A stretch of DNA of 64,000 nt from Anaerolineae bacterium (lineage in GTDB: Bacteria > Chloroflexota > Anaerolineae > Promineifilales > Promineifilaceae), in NCBI GenBank assembly GCA_023954475.1, contig JAMLHW010000007.1, forward strand, positions 62,001 through 126,000, written 5' to 3'. The notes under the pieces are model-generated. The model worked only from the letters and a program-made list of their open reading frames with translations, was not told the DNA's origin and ran no database searches. Below are positions 42,574 through 50,962 of the stretch, piece after piece. Both the position numbers and the translations under genes were made by a program. Position 1 is the first letter of the stretch. Each line of letters begins with the position of its first letter.

Positions 42574-43260
42574 TCAGATGATGCGCGAGATGATGTCAGT
42601 GACTGATGCGACCAGACTCGGCAAGCGATGGGCGTTGCCGATGACGTAGAGCATACTCAAGTTGATTACCTGTTCACCGACACCGCCTGCCGTCCCCTCC
42701 AGAAACGCGTGAATGATCTGCTTGAAGCTCAACTTGTGCTTGGCTTTGACCGTCGCGTTGATGTCATCGACAAATCGTTCTACTTCTGCTTCGCTGAACA
42801 TCGAAGCGAGCAATTCAGCAAAAGCATCGTAGGTGACACGCAAGATTTCGCGATTGAATGAGTAGTCGGCGAAGTTACCCATCGCTTTGAGCCGCGCCTG
42901 GATGCCGTCACGGAGAAACGCATCTTCAACGACAAAGAGTATCTTTTCCTGTTCGGCTACGAGTTGCGTTTGTTCCAGCAATCGGCCGAATTCCGTGCGG
43001 ACATAGGTGTCGACATTGGAGACATAACGCAGTTTGGCCTCGTGACGCAATGAACGTACACGCCGCTCCGTCACGCGAAAAAGTATACTCAGTTCGTAGT
43101 TCGAACGTCGCTCCAGATCACCGTATTTAATCAGCAAATGCATCAGTAAAATGTCGATTTCACGTTTGGACAAACTGCCAAAACTGAGGCCGAGATAATG
43201 CTCCAAAAACTCATCGAGAAAACGTTCGCTGTTGCTGATCTCCACTAAGGTTGCTGACAT
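42574..43260 (-). CDS. Unrecognised helical protein with possible HTH
   Basis: A 228-residue protein with no signal peptide or strong membrane helix. I chose the ATG at 43260 (MSATLVEISNSERFLDEFL), preceded by a G-rich site; the open frame extends further upstream without conserved character. The central segment 'RRSNYELSILFRVTERRVRSLRHEAKLRY' (near 47-75, read as two pieces NYELSILFRVTERRVRSL and RHEAKLRY) looks like a helix-turn-helix. The C-terminal end is hydrophobic ('GGVGEQVINLSMLYVIGNAH'). It lies between two GT39 genes but resembles neither. The function is unknown. Confidence 0.6.
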   Translation of the reverse strand: MSATLVEISNSERFLDEFLEHYLGLSFGSLSKREIDILLMHLLIKYGDLERRSNYELSILFRVTERRVRSLRHEAKLRYVSNVDTYVRTEFGRLLEQTQLVAEQEKILFVVEDAFLRDGIQARLKAMGNFADYSFNREILRVTYDAFAELLASMFSEAEVERFVDDINATVKAKHKLSFKQIIHAFLEGTAGGVGEQVINLSMLYVIGNAHRLPSLVASVTDIISRII

Positions 43261-43394
43261 GAGTTGCCCCCGGAAGTACCATTGTGTGTTGCTGTGCAGA
43301 CTGCGATGAATGCGTTTGATAAGAGCAGTATAGCAGAGCCAAATACCGGATTCAATACGAGCGTCGGGTGTTGTGTGCCGGGTTCGACCAGCCG

Positions 43395-45425
43395 TCAACG
43401 CGGTTCAGGTGCCGGCAAAAACAGGGTGTCAAGGCGCACAAACGTGTCCTCAAAGCTGCCGTCAGCGCGGAAAACGCCCTGAAGTGCGCCCTCGCTGTCA
43501 AACAGGGTCATGGTCAGGTCATACGCTGCGGGCGGCAGGTCAGGCGGGAGATGGAGGGTGTATTCGGCCGATTGCAGTTCCCCCTCAGACCACGCCCGAC
43601 TCGGCAACCCGGCGCGATTAGCCAGCGGCTGTTCGACACGCACCCGGTGCGCTCCATCAGGACCGACCAAGCTGATCTGTACCACGCCATCGGCCGATTG
43701 CAGCGGTATCCACCCTGCTCGAACAGTCACTTTGTCGCCAGCCTCAGCAAGCCGCCACCCGGCCCATTCAAGCTGCGCCAACGTGTCAAACCGCTTGCTG
43801 AGCGGTTGCAATTGCAATGGCGAGGCTTCAATATGATCCGGCATCATGCCGGTGTAGACGGCCATCCGATCACCGCCAATCGTGACCAAATGAACCGGTG
43901 ACGAAAAATCACCTTCATCGTCAGGCAACATGACAAAATCATTTGGCTCAATTTCGCCAACGCGCATTTCGTCTAGTCGAATTGTCTCGCCGGGGAAAAA
44001 CGGAGCCGCCGATGGCACATCGGCCGTAAACAATGTCGCATTGGCAGCACCCGTCTGCTCTCCTGCCCAGCGTGCCGCCGCACTGGCCGTTTCGCCCCAC
44101 CCGGTCGGAATGGTTTTGGCCACCGTTTGCCGTCCACCGGCCAGCCAATTGGCCGCATAGAGCGGGTAGTGCCAATTGACAACGGCAAACGCCACCGTGA
44201 GTAAAGCGACCGCAGCCAACAAGAGACGCTGCCGGCACAGTGACCGAGGCGCGATGATCAATGCCCAGCCCAGAGCAGCAAGCAAAATCAACAGCAGCAA
44301 ATTGGGCAACATGTAACGATCAAAAACGCGTTCTGACACAGACAAACTTATTGTGAACAAAACGATGAATAACGGGGCGAAGATGACAAATGGGCGCGGC
44401 GCGATTTTGTCGCGCATCCAATTCCCTACTGACAAGATGACAAGCAGCGCCAAGCCGATTGTCGTTGCGGGCGAGATGCGGAATGCGGCGGCTACGGGGT
44501 AAAAGAGCAAGCCGGGATTGGGGGTATTTCGGCCGAAAAAGAATGTCTGACTCACCAACGCCACTTCCAGCGACGTACTGCGCTCAATGACAGCGCGCAG
44601 CTCTCCCGGTGCAAAAATGAGGGCCGGTAGCAACAGAATCGCCGTGACGGCAGCGGCGGCCAACCAGAGAGCGCCGCGTCCGATCACGACACGCGCCTGC
44701 GATTGCCATAAACGGCTGCGCAAACCGATAAGTGCCGTGATGAGCAAACACAGCGGCACAAAAAGCAGCAGCGTAGCGCCCGGCAGCTTGCTCAACACAG
44801 CCAGCGCCGTAAAAACGCCGCAGAGCAGCATGGCGCGACGGCTAGGCAATGCATCCCACTGCGCCGGTACGACGAGCAAAATGGTGATGACGGCGAACGT
44901 TGCCAGCAGCGCGTCGGTGTGCAGCAAGCCGGAAAGACCGGCGGCAAACGGATCCAGCGCCAGCATAAAACCGCCGATAACAGCCGCCATAACGCCCAAT
45001 TTGCGCCGGACGAGCAGGAAAATGGCGACGACGCTCAGACTGGTGACGACGGCGATGGTAATTCGGCCGAATTGCAACAGCGGAAACAATCGTTGAAACG
45101 CTTCCCCGTAATCAGGCGTCAACCAGATCAACTCGCGCGCCCAGGCGACATCAGCAGCCGACGCCGGAGTCAGCCACAGTTTGATCTGGACGGCCAGCGC
45201 GCCGAGCCACGTCGTCGTTACGCCGGGATGGCCGACCTGCGGCAAGGCGACGACCCCAGAATCAAGCAATGCCGCACGCCACAAAATGCTGCGGTGCAAC
45301 CATGCCGTTTCGTCGGGCGTGACGTAGCGGCCGATTGGCGACAGGCGATAGACGAGCGCCAACACAAAGAGAAAAACCGCGTAGAGTGCAGTGAATTTGC
45401 GTCCGCTCAGCGTCGATCGTGTCAT
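43395..45425 (-). CDS. GT39/PMT_2 membrane glycosyltransferase
   Basis: A ~676-residue protein: about 12 membrane helices in residues ~10-440 followed by a soluble C-terminal domain. The first outer loop has 'GRYVTPDETAWLHRSILWR' (Asp-Glu near 38-39) and 'GHPGVTTTWLGA', typical of ArnT/PMT-type enzymes. The ATG at 45425 (MTRSTLSGRKF) is the best start; an upstream extension of 13 codons is possible. It is the outermost gene of the minus-strand envelope run. Substrates are unknown. Confidence 0.85.
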   Translation of the reverse strand: MTRSTLSGRKFTALYAVFLFVLALVYRLSPIGRYVTPDETAWLHRSILWRAALLDSGVVALPQVGHPGVTTTWLGALAVQIKLWLTPASAADVAWARELIWLTPDYGEAFQRLFPLLQFGRITIAVVTSLSVVAIFLLVRRKLGVMAAVIGGFMLALDPFAAGLSGLLHTDALLATFAVITILLVVPAQWDALPSRRAMLLCGVFTALAVLSKLPGATLLLFVPLCLLITALIGLRSRLWQSQARVVIGRGALWLAAAAVTAILLLPALIFAPGELRAVIERSTSLEVALVSQTFFFGRNTPNPGLLFYPVAAAFRISPATTIGLALLVILSVGNWMRDKIAPRPFVIFAPLFIVLFTISLSVSERVFDRYMLPNLLLLILLAALGWALIIAPRSLCRQRLLLAAVALLTVAFAVVNWHYPLYAANWLAGGRQTVAKTIPTGWGETASAAARWAGEQTGAANATLFTADVPSAAPFFPGETIRLDEMRVGEIEPNDFVMLPDDEGDFSSPVHLVTIGGDRMAVYTGMMPDHIEASPLQLQPLSKRFDTLAQLEWAGWRLAEAGDKVTVRAGWIPLQSADGVVQISLVGPDGAHRVRVEQPLANRAGLPSRAWSEGELQSAEYTLHLPPDLPPAAYDLTMTLFDSEGALQGVFRADGSFEDTFVRLDTLFLPAPEPR

Positions 45426-45484
45426 GGCGCGGACAGTATAGATTTTTTCGGCCGAAGCTGCCACTCGGGAGGAGCTATCAGCTT

Positions 45485-45680
45485 TTAACCACCAGCTTGA
45501 CTTGACATCTTTTCATCAGGCGGATGCCAACCAACTGCGACCCAGCGCCTCAGGAACGATGTGATCGAGAATCATCGGTATGCCGATGACGACTGTTTGC
45601 GTTTGGCAGTAGCCACAATGTTCGGGTGCATGTTGGAGAACGCTTTGGCGCAAAGCTTGCGGAATGTAGGTTTTGGTCAT
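45485..45680 (-). pseudogene. HNH endonuclease remnant with internal deletion
   Basis: The frame starting at 45680 encodes 'MTKTYIPQALRQSVLQHA' and then a first half of an HNH nuclease ('CGYCQ...ILDHIVPEALG'), but stops after 54 residues at 45516. In the next frame the same DNA reads 'VGWHPPDEKM', which matches the usual C-terminus of this nuclease family as I remember it. The second His/Asn half of the active site is missing, so a large internal segment appears to have been deleted with loss of frame. The start overlaps the stop of the upstream antitoxin-like gene (ATGA), as in intact pairs of this type. Confidence 0.6.
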
Positions 45681-46099
45681 GCCGCGAGAACTTGGGGATC
45701 ATCGAGTGCATAACCTCTGCTCTTGAGCAGCATGGCCGCGTGCGCACGACGGAGAATCGTCTCGTCATATTCACGACTGAGTTGCTGCTTACGCTGTTTC
45801 TCAGCAATGGTCAATGCGCCTTGATGATCGGCGTCGATGAGCGCATCCCATTCGGCGAGGCTTGCGGCAGGAACTACACTGCGGGCAAGAGACCACAAAG
45901 AAGCATCAGACAGTTGTTCCATCGCCTCAAACTCAGTTCGCAATGACGGCGGCAAATCATCTTCGAGCGGTACGAGCGGGGCAACGCGACGTGACAGAGC
46001 TTCGCGCACATACTCATCAATGGTGCGCTGTTCGGCTTATGCCTGCCGTTGCAATTGCTTGTAAAGGTTTTCGGGAACCTGTAACGTGTAAGTGGTCAT
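45677..46099 (-). pseudogene. Antitoxin-like partner gene, broken by an in-frame TAA
   Basis: Reading from the ATG at 46099 gives MTTYTLQVPENLYKQLQRQA, then TAA (46037-46039), then an uninterrupted frame 'AEQRTIDEYVREALSRRVAP...LKSRGYALDD' to 45677. Without the stop this would be a ~140-residue protein with a ribbon-helix-helix-like N-terminus, of the kind found just upstream of small HNH or PIN genes in cyanobacteria and Chloroflexi. A single base change in a Gln or Glu codon would explain the TAA. Its partner HNH gene is also broken, so decay is more likely than a sequencing error. Translation from the GTG after the stop cannot be excluded. Confidence 0.6.
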
Positions 46100-46201
46100 G
46101 GATCCATTGTAACATTCCTTGTAGCATATGAGACAAATATGGCAAGTACAAGCGTTACTTCATTCATGTTGGCATAGAAGTATTCCTTGTACCAGCTCAA
46201 G

Positions 46202-47362
46202 CTATTCAGAATGCAACACAACCGGCAAGGACATGTGCATTTCGAGCAGGGTTGCCAGATAGATGCCGTCCTCTCTAATACCCCATGCCACCTTATTGCC
46301 TTCGGCAAACGGCACGTAGGGGATCAAATCTTCGGGATAAGTGAACACAGCGATCTCTTCATTCGTTTCCAGATTTTTGGCGTACGCAGTAGCCTGACCC
46401 CAATTGTGCCAATGCAACCATTTGCCGTCAATGGTGACGGTATATTCATTTTCTGGCCCCACAGCTACAGGAAACGTCTCACCCGTTTCCAAATCGTATC
46501 TGTAAACATCCCAATTATCGGGATTGCTATCGTTTTGTTCCCAGATAATACGTTGACCATCGGTATAGGGAAACGACTCAGTATACAGCGTGTTTGTAAT
46601 GCGCCGGTGTTCATCAGTTGCCAGATTGAGGGCATGGATATCTTCGGTGAGGTACCCTTTCCAAACGACCCAATCGCCGCCAATGTCGGCCGAGACTTCG
46701 ATCTGTGCTTCGCAATCATCGGTCAACCGTATATCCTGCCGCGTGTTGAGATCGTAGAGGTAGAGGTCGAGTTCACACGCCTCGGTTTGGCGCGACCAGA
46801 GGACGCGCCCGTTGTCGATCGCCCAGATATAGTAGAGCGCTTCGCGGTCGTAGGGAGCGATGAGTACCTGTTCTTCTGTCTCGACATTGTAGGCAACCAG
46901 CTCTGCATAGGGATCGGGCCACCAATCGCTGTTGTCGTGAAGAAGGGCAATCCATTCCTGATGAAAACGATGGTCGTCAATGAGTCCGGGAAACCGATCG
47001 GATAACGATATAACTGTACCTGATACCAAGTCTTTGAATTCTAGCCATCTGTGCGGATATTCTTTTGCAATCCACACTACTCTATGTTGGCTGGGTATCG
47101 GTCTCACGTAATTTTGACCGTACGGTATAGCTTGGACAAGCGTGATAACGCTGGCAGTGTGCATAACGGTCGACTCGCCAACACCCTGGCTGGTTGTAAT
47201 AGATCCTTCAATATTTACGGGTCGTCTAGGCGTGTAGTCTGGAAAAATACGTCTCTCTAATTGAACTCCTGGATCGAATGCTGTGCTCGCGATGATGACA
47301 GGAAACACGGTCAATAGAGATAGAGCAATGATGAATGTCAGACATGAGGCAATTGTCTTCAT
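46202..47362 (-). CDS. Secreted TolB-like beta-propeller protein
   Basis: A 386-residue exported protein with a signal peptide (residues 1-~28, 'LTFIIALSLLTVFPVIIAS'). The rest consists of repeated strands with the pattern of TolB/WD40-like propellers: 'HRVVWIAKEYPHRWLEFKDL', 'GRVLWSRQ...LYLYDLNT', 'GDWVVWKGYL', 'GQRIIWEQND...VYRYDLET', 'GKWLHWHNWG' and 'GNKVAWGIRED'. The C-terminal 'MSLPVVLHSE' recalls the 'LPLVL' ends common in Chloroflexi exported proteins. It lies 3 bases after the glycoside hydrolase-like pseudogene and was probably its operon partner. The region has few TCGGCCGA octamers and is more AT-rich than its neighbours. Confidence 0.7.
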   Translation of the reverse strand: MKTIASCLTFIIALSLLTVFPVIIASTAFDPGVQLERRIFPDYTPRRPVNIEGSITTSQGVGESTVMHTASVITLVQAIPYGQNYVRPIPSQHRVVWIAKEYPHRWLEFKDLVSGTVISLSDRFPGLIDDHRFHQEWIALLHDNSDWWPDPYAELVAYNVETEEQVLIAPYDREALYYIWAIDNGRVLWSRQTEACELDLYLYDLNTRQDIRLTDDCEAQIEVSADIGGDWVVWKGYLTEDIHALNLATDEHRRITNTLYTESFPYTDGQRIIWEQNDSNPDNWDVYRYDLETGETFPVAVGPENEYTVTIDGKWLHWHNWGQATAYAKNLETNEEIAVFTYPEDLIPYVPFAEGNKVAWGIREDGIYLATLLEMHMSLPVVLHSE

Positions 47363-47365
47363 AGA

Positions 47366-48562
47366 TCAATTGTCGTTCCCAGTAGTGAGGGATTGATAGC
47401 GCTCACCAAGAGGAGAAAGTGTAAAAGCGTCGCGGTTCCACAAGTCAGTGTCTTCCGGCCAATGGGGATCTAGAATGCCGGTAAAGGAATGCCGTGTTAC
47501 ATAGTAAGCATAGCGGGTCACGTAATCATAAGTAGCAGTTTCCAGTGCATCGATCAAATCTTCTAATTCTCCAACAACGCGATCGTCCCGTGCGGTGGAG
47601 TAAGGAATACGGTCAAATCCGAATTCAGTGAGCCATAATTCTTTGCCTGGATCTGTAACATTGAGTGCAATGTAGAAATTGTTTAGAGGTCCTAGAATGT
47701 CAGTTTCGTCCTCTGCTGGAGACAGTGCATAGGCGTGAACGCCATAACCGTCTGGCAAGGGGACGCCGAGGTCGTTGACGGCAGCGATCCAGTCGAGCAA
47801 CCAACCTTCCGGATTGGCACCCTCAGCCATTTGCGGGCCGATCAGTTTGGCATTCGGCAAACCTACGCGCAATTGTGCATAGATGTCAGCGGCTGTTGCT
47901 ATTGCCAATTCACGGTCGTAATTGTTACCGGAACCACCGCCGATGATCGCGCCACACTGACCTGCTTCATTGTTGGGTTCATTGACGAATAGCAAATAGC
48001 CGTCATAATCGGCACCGATTTGCTGTATGGCATAGGCAATACTATCGATCTCGTTCTCGCTGGCGTTGCTCGGGTTGTCGTCAGGACAGTACGTATTGGC
48101 ACTGCTGCAACGACACCACACCATCGGCACATACTCCATCCAAGCCCAGGCGTACGGCGCCGGGTCGTATTGCCAATTGTAGTACCAGGCTGAATTGAAT
48201 GCATTACCGTCTTGTCTAAAACGCGGATCGTTATAGCTACCGTCGGGTATGCCACCCATAAACCGCCAACTCCATCCGATGCCTTTCCTAGGTTATATTT
48301 CCGGTATTTGGGCAACGAGCGGCAGGAAACTGTGTGATATGAGTGATTGCCGCTGCTGTTCGGATAGTGGCGGCGGAGCGTTGGCTGGATTGCGTGCGTC
48401 ACTACTCGAATCAGGTCCAGGATATGCCGGTACAACGGTATCGTCGTCTTGGCTGGGATATGCTTGTAACGTTGTTGTCGCAGGTGATGGGAATTGTAAA
48501 ACGATGACGGCCAGAATGATGATGCCAATAACAAACGTGAAAAATGCAATGCGCTGGAACAT
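47366..48562 (-). pseudogene. Secreted glycoside hydrolase-like gene with an in-frame stop
   Basis: From an ATG at 48562 behind AGGAGG the frame gives a signal peptide ('MFQRIAFFTFVIGIIILAVI'), a Pro/Ser linker and 'SFLPLVAQIPEI', then TAA (48293-48295). The same frame continues 'PRKGIGWSWRFMGGIPDGS' and a ~297-residue domain. That domain resembles the Asl1/GH128-type glycosyl hydrolase core: 'WYYNWQYDP', 'EYVPMVWC', 'GYLLFVNEPNNE' (Asn-Glu-Pro motif) and 'KELWLTEFGFDR' (second acid). Without read-through the enzyme has no export signal. A point nonsense mutation or a sequencing error are the two explanations. Confidence 0.65.
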
Positions 48563-48718
48563 TTGGGGGGCCTCCTGTCAGTTTGTCAAAACCTAAATAA
48601 AACGAGAGCGATCTATTTGCCATTGTAGCGCAAGTTGATCTGGTAAACCAATTGAATTCAACTGTGTAATCGTGTACAAGTTGCCGTCGTACCTATGGCC
48701 GACTAAACTTGGGTGGTT

Positions 48719-49837
48719 ATGCGAGTACTCATGGCGTCCAAAGCGTGCCTGGTCGGCGCGTACCAAACCAAGCTGGAAGCAATCGGCCGAACTGATGACA
48801 TCGAGCTCACCGTCATCGTCCCGCCCGTCTGGAACGATCCATCCGGCCCCGTGCTGCTCGAACGCGCTCACACCGACCATTACCACCTGCTCGTCGATCC
48901 GCTGCGCTTCAACGGCAAATTCCACCGCTACACCTTCCCTACCCTGCCGCGGCGTCTGCGGGAAATCCAGCCGGACATCCTGCATATGGACGAGGAACCG
49001 TACAATCTGGCGACGTGGCTCGGCGTGCGCCGCGCCCGCAAATTGGGCGTCAAGACGCTCTTTTTTTCGTGGCAAAACATTCTACGCCGCTATCCGCCGC
49101 CGTTCAACATCATGGAAAAGCAAGTGCTGGACTGGGCCGACTACGGGATTATGGGCAATCAGGCTGCCGTCGACGTGTGGCAGGCGAAGGGTTACACAGG
49201 ACCGTATCGCGTTATTCCGCAATTTGGCGTCGATACTGCACTGTTTCGGCCGAAAACACCCACGCCATTGTTCATCCCTCAAGAACGCCCGTTCACCATC
49301 GGTGCCGCCGGACGACGGCTCGTACCGGAAAAAGGGATCGATCTGCTGCTGCGGGCAGCGGCACAGGTGCCGGGCAGTTGGCAGGTGCGCATTGCCGGTG
49401 ACGGGCCGATTCGGCCGAAACTGGAATCATTGGCACAGGATTTGGGCATTGCTGATCGCGTCTTTTTCAGTGGGGCGTTGCCTTCGGCCGAAATCGTCCC
49501 GTTTCTGCACAAACTTGACGTCCTCGTGCTGCCGTCGCGCACATTGTCTAACTGGAAAGAACAGTTTGGCCGCGTTCTCATCGAAGCAATGGCCTGCGAA
49601 GTACCCGTAATCGGTTCTGATAGCGGCGAAATTCCCCATGTCATTGGCGACGCCGGGCTGATTTTTGCCGAAGATGATGTCGCCGGTCTGGCCAACCATC
49701 TGCGAACCTTAGCGGCCGATGCCGCTCAACGCACCCGGTTGGGAGCGGCAGGCAGACGACGGGTAAATGAAACCTATACGCAAACACAGATTGCTGCACA
49801 AACGGTTGCCGTTTATCGCGCAATGATCGGACAATAA
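48719..49837 (+). CDS. GT4-family glycosyltransferase
   Basis: A 372-residue GT-B enzyme using a nucleotide sugar. The C-terminal half has 'TIGAAGRRLVPEKGIDLLL' (near 188-206), 'IAGDGPIRPKLESLA' and the donor-binding 'FGRVLIEAMACEVPVIGSDSG' region with the E-x7-E pattern near 280. The ATG at 48719 is used; a GTG two codons upstream is also in frame. The gene is followed after 5 bases by a membrane TPR-like protein. It probably adds a sugar to a lipid- or surface-linked acceptor in the cytoplasm, feeding the GT-C island; that link is inference. Confidence 0.87.
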   Translation: MRVLMASKACLVGAYQTKLEAIGRTDDIELTVIVPPVWNDPSGPVLLERAHTDHYHLLVDPLRFNGKFHRYTFPTLPRRLREIQPDILHMDEEPYNLATWLGVRRARKLGVKTLFFSWQNILRRYPPPFNIMEKQVLDWADYGIMGNQAAVDVWQAKGYTGPYRVIPQFGVDTALFRPKTPTPLFIPQERPFTIGAAGRRLVPEKGIDLLLRAAAQVPGSWQVRIAGDGPIRPKLESLAQDLGIADRVFFSGALPSAEIVPFLHKLDVLVLPSRTLSNWKEQFGRVLIEAMACEVPVIGSDSGEIPHVIGDAGLIFAEDDVAGLANHLRTLAADAAQRTRLGAAGRRRVNETYTQTQIAAQTVAVYRAMIGQ

Positions 49838-49842
49838 CCAGC

Positions 49843-50868
49843 GTGCAAACAGAAAAAACGGAACAAACACACGAAAAAAACACAACCGGAAGCCGACGCC
49901 TTCGGACAATTGGCCTGATTCTGCTCGGCTTGGTCGCCGCTACCATCATTCTCGGTGCCGCTGCCTATCTTGGCTGGCAAAATGGACAGGCGGATCGCGC
50001 TGCTGAGGCAGAAAATGCATTGCGTGCTCAACTTGACCGTCAACTCATTCTGGCACAAACTGATTTACAAAACGGCAATATCTCTCTGGCAGCCGCCCGA
50101 ACTGACTGGGCACTGGAAAATGCGCCGCAAAATGCAACAGCCGTCGCTTTGCGGGCCAATATCGATGATGCCTTGCGCAGTACACAACCGACAACACCGA
50201 CGCCCACACCGACACCGTCGCCCACGCCGGAGCCTGCTGTTTCGGCCGATGATCTGGCACAGGCGTTAGCCTATTTACAGCAGTTAGTCGCAACAGAAGC
50301 ATGGGACGAAGCCGTCACAGCTGTCACCGCATTTCAGGTTGAACACCCTGACTTCCAGCGCGAAACGACAGACAACCTCCTTTTTGAGGCGTACTTGAAC
50401 CTGGGCATGGAACTGGCGTGGAGTGACCGCATCGAACTGGCGCTGACCTATCTGGAGCAAGCCCAACGACTGGGAACATTGCCGCAAGTCGCACTGGATC
50501 AGCAGGCGTTGTCAAAATTGTATCTCGACGGACTGAGTTACTACGGTGTGCGTTGGGAAGTGGCTATACCCAATTTTCAGCAAATCTGTGACGTGACGCC
50601 ATTCTATCTCGATTCATGCGAGCGGCTCCTGACAGCCAAAATCCTGTATGGCGACCAGTGGGCCTTTGCCGACGACTATTGCCCGGCGGCATCCTGGTAC
50701 GCTGATGCGATCCTGACTGAAAATACACCAGAACTGGCGGCAAAACTGAGCGATGCACGCACAAAGTGCGCGGAAGCAACGCCCATACCGGAGCCGACGC
50801 CGGAAGTGCCGGAGGGCACAGATGGATCAGAGTCACCCGAGGCACCAACGCCAACACCAGAACCATAA
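49843..50868 (+). CDS. Membrane-anchored TPR-like protein
   Basis: A 341-residue protein. A short cytoplasmic tail is followed by one membrane helix ('IGLILLGLVAATIILGAAAYLGW', residues 23-45), a helical region ('LAQTDLQNGNISLAAARTDW'), a Thr-Pro repeat linker (TPTPTPTPSPTPEP near 117-130) and TPR-like helices ('LFEAYLNLGMELAWSDRIEL', 'ALTYLEQAQRLGTLPQVAL') to about residue 300. A Pro/Glu-rich tail ends it. It starts with GTG (49843). It may be a scaffold on the outer side of the membrane; no specific function is known. Confidence 0.72.
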   Translation: MQTEKTEQTHEKNTTGSRRLRTIGLILLGLVAATIILGAAAYLGWQNGQADRAAEAENALRAQLDRQLILAQTDLQNGNISLAAARTDWALENAPQNATAVALRANIDDALRSTQPTTPTPTPTPSPTPEPAVSADDLAQALAYLQQLVATEAWDEAVTAVTAFQVEHPDFQRETTDNLLFEAYLNLGMELAWSDRIELALTYLEQAQRLGTLPQVALDQQALSKLYLDGLSYYGVRWEVAIPNFQQICDVTPFYLDSCERLLTAKILYGDQWAFADDYCPAASWYADAILTENTPELAAKLSDARTKCAEATPIPEPTPEVPEGTDGSESPEAPTPTPEP

Positions 50869-50949
50869 TCGGAAATTGGCAGCGCACCGATGATTGCGCC
50901 CAATTCCTAATCCAGTCTGAGACGTTTCGCAGCCCAAGAGACCGTTCTA

Positions 50950-50962
50950 TATAATTGCAGCG
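50950..50962 (+). promoter_or_regulatory. -10 box giving a likely leaderless transcript
   Basis: A perfect TATAAT (50950-50955) lies only 7 bases before the ATG at 50963, so transcription would begin at or next to the start codon. No good -35 box is visible. Confidence 0.45.

Noticed and set aside
46037-46039. The in-frame TAA as a recoded sense codon
   Set aside because: TAA is not decoded as selenocysteine, the neighbouring HNH partner is itself broken, and normal genes here end in TAA, so a nonsense mutation or error is simpler.
50190-50240. Short tandem DNA repeat (ACACCGACGCC-like) as a microsatellite
   Set aside because: It encodes a Thr-Pro linker in an otherwise ordinary membrane protein and is too short to be notable.
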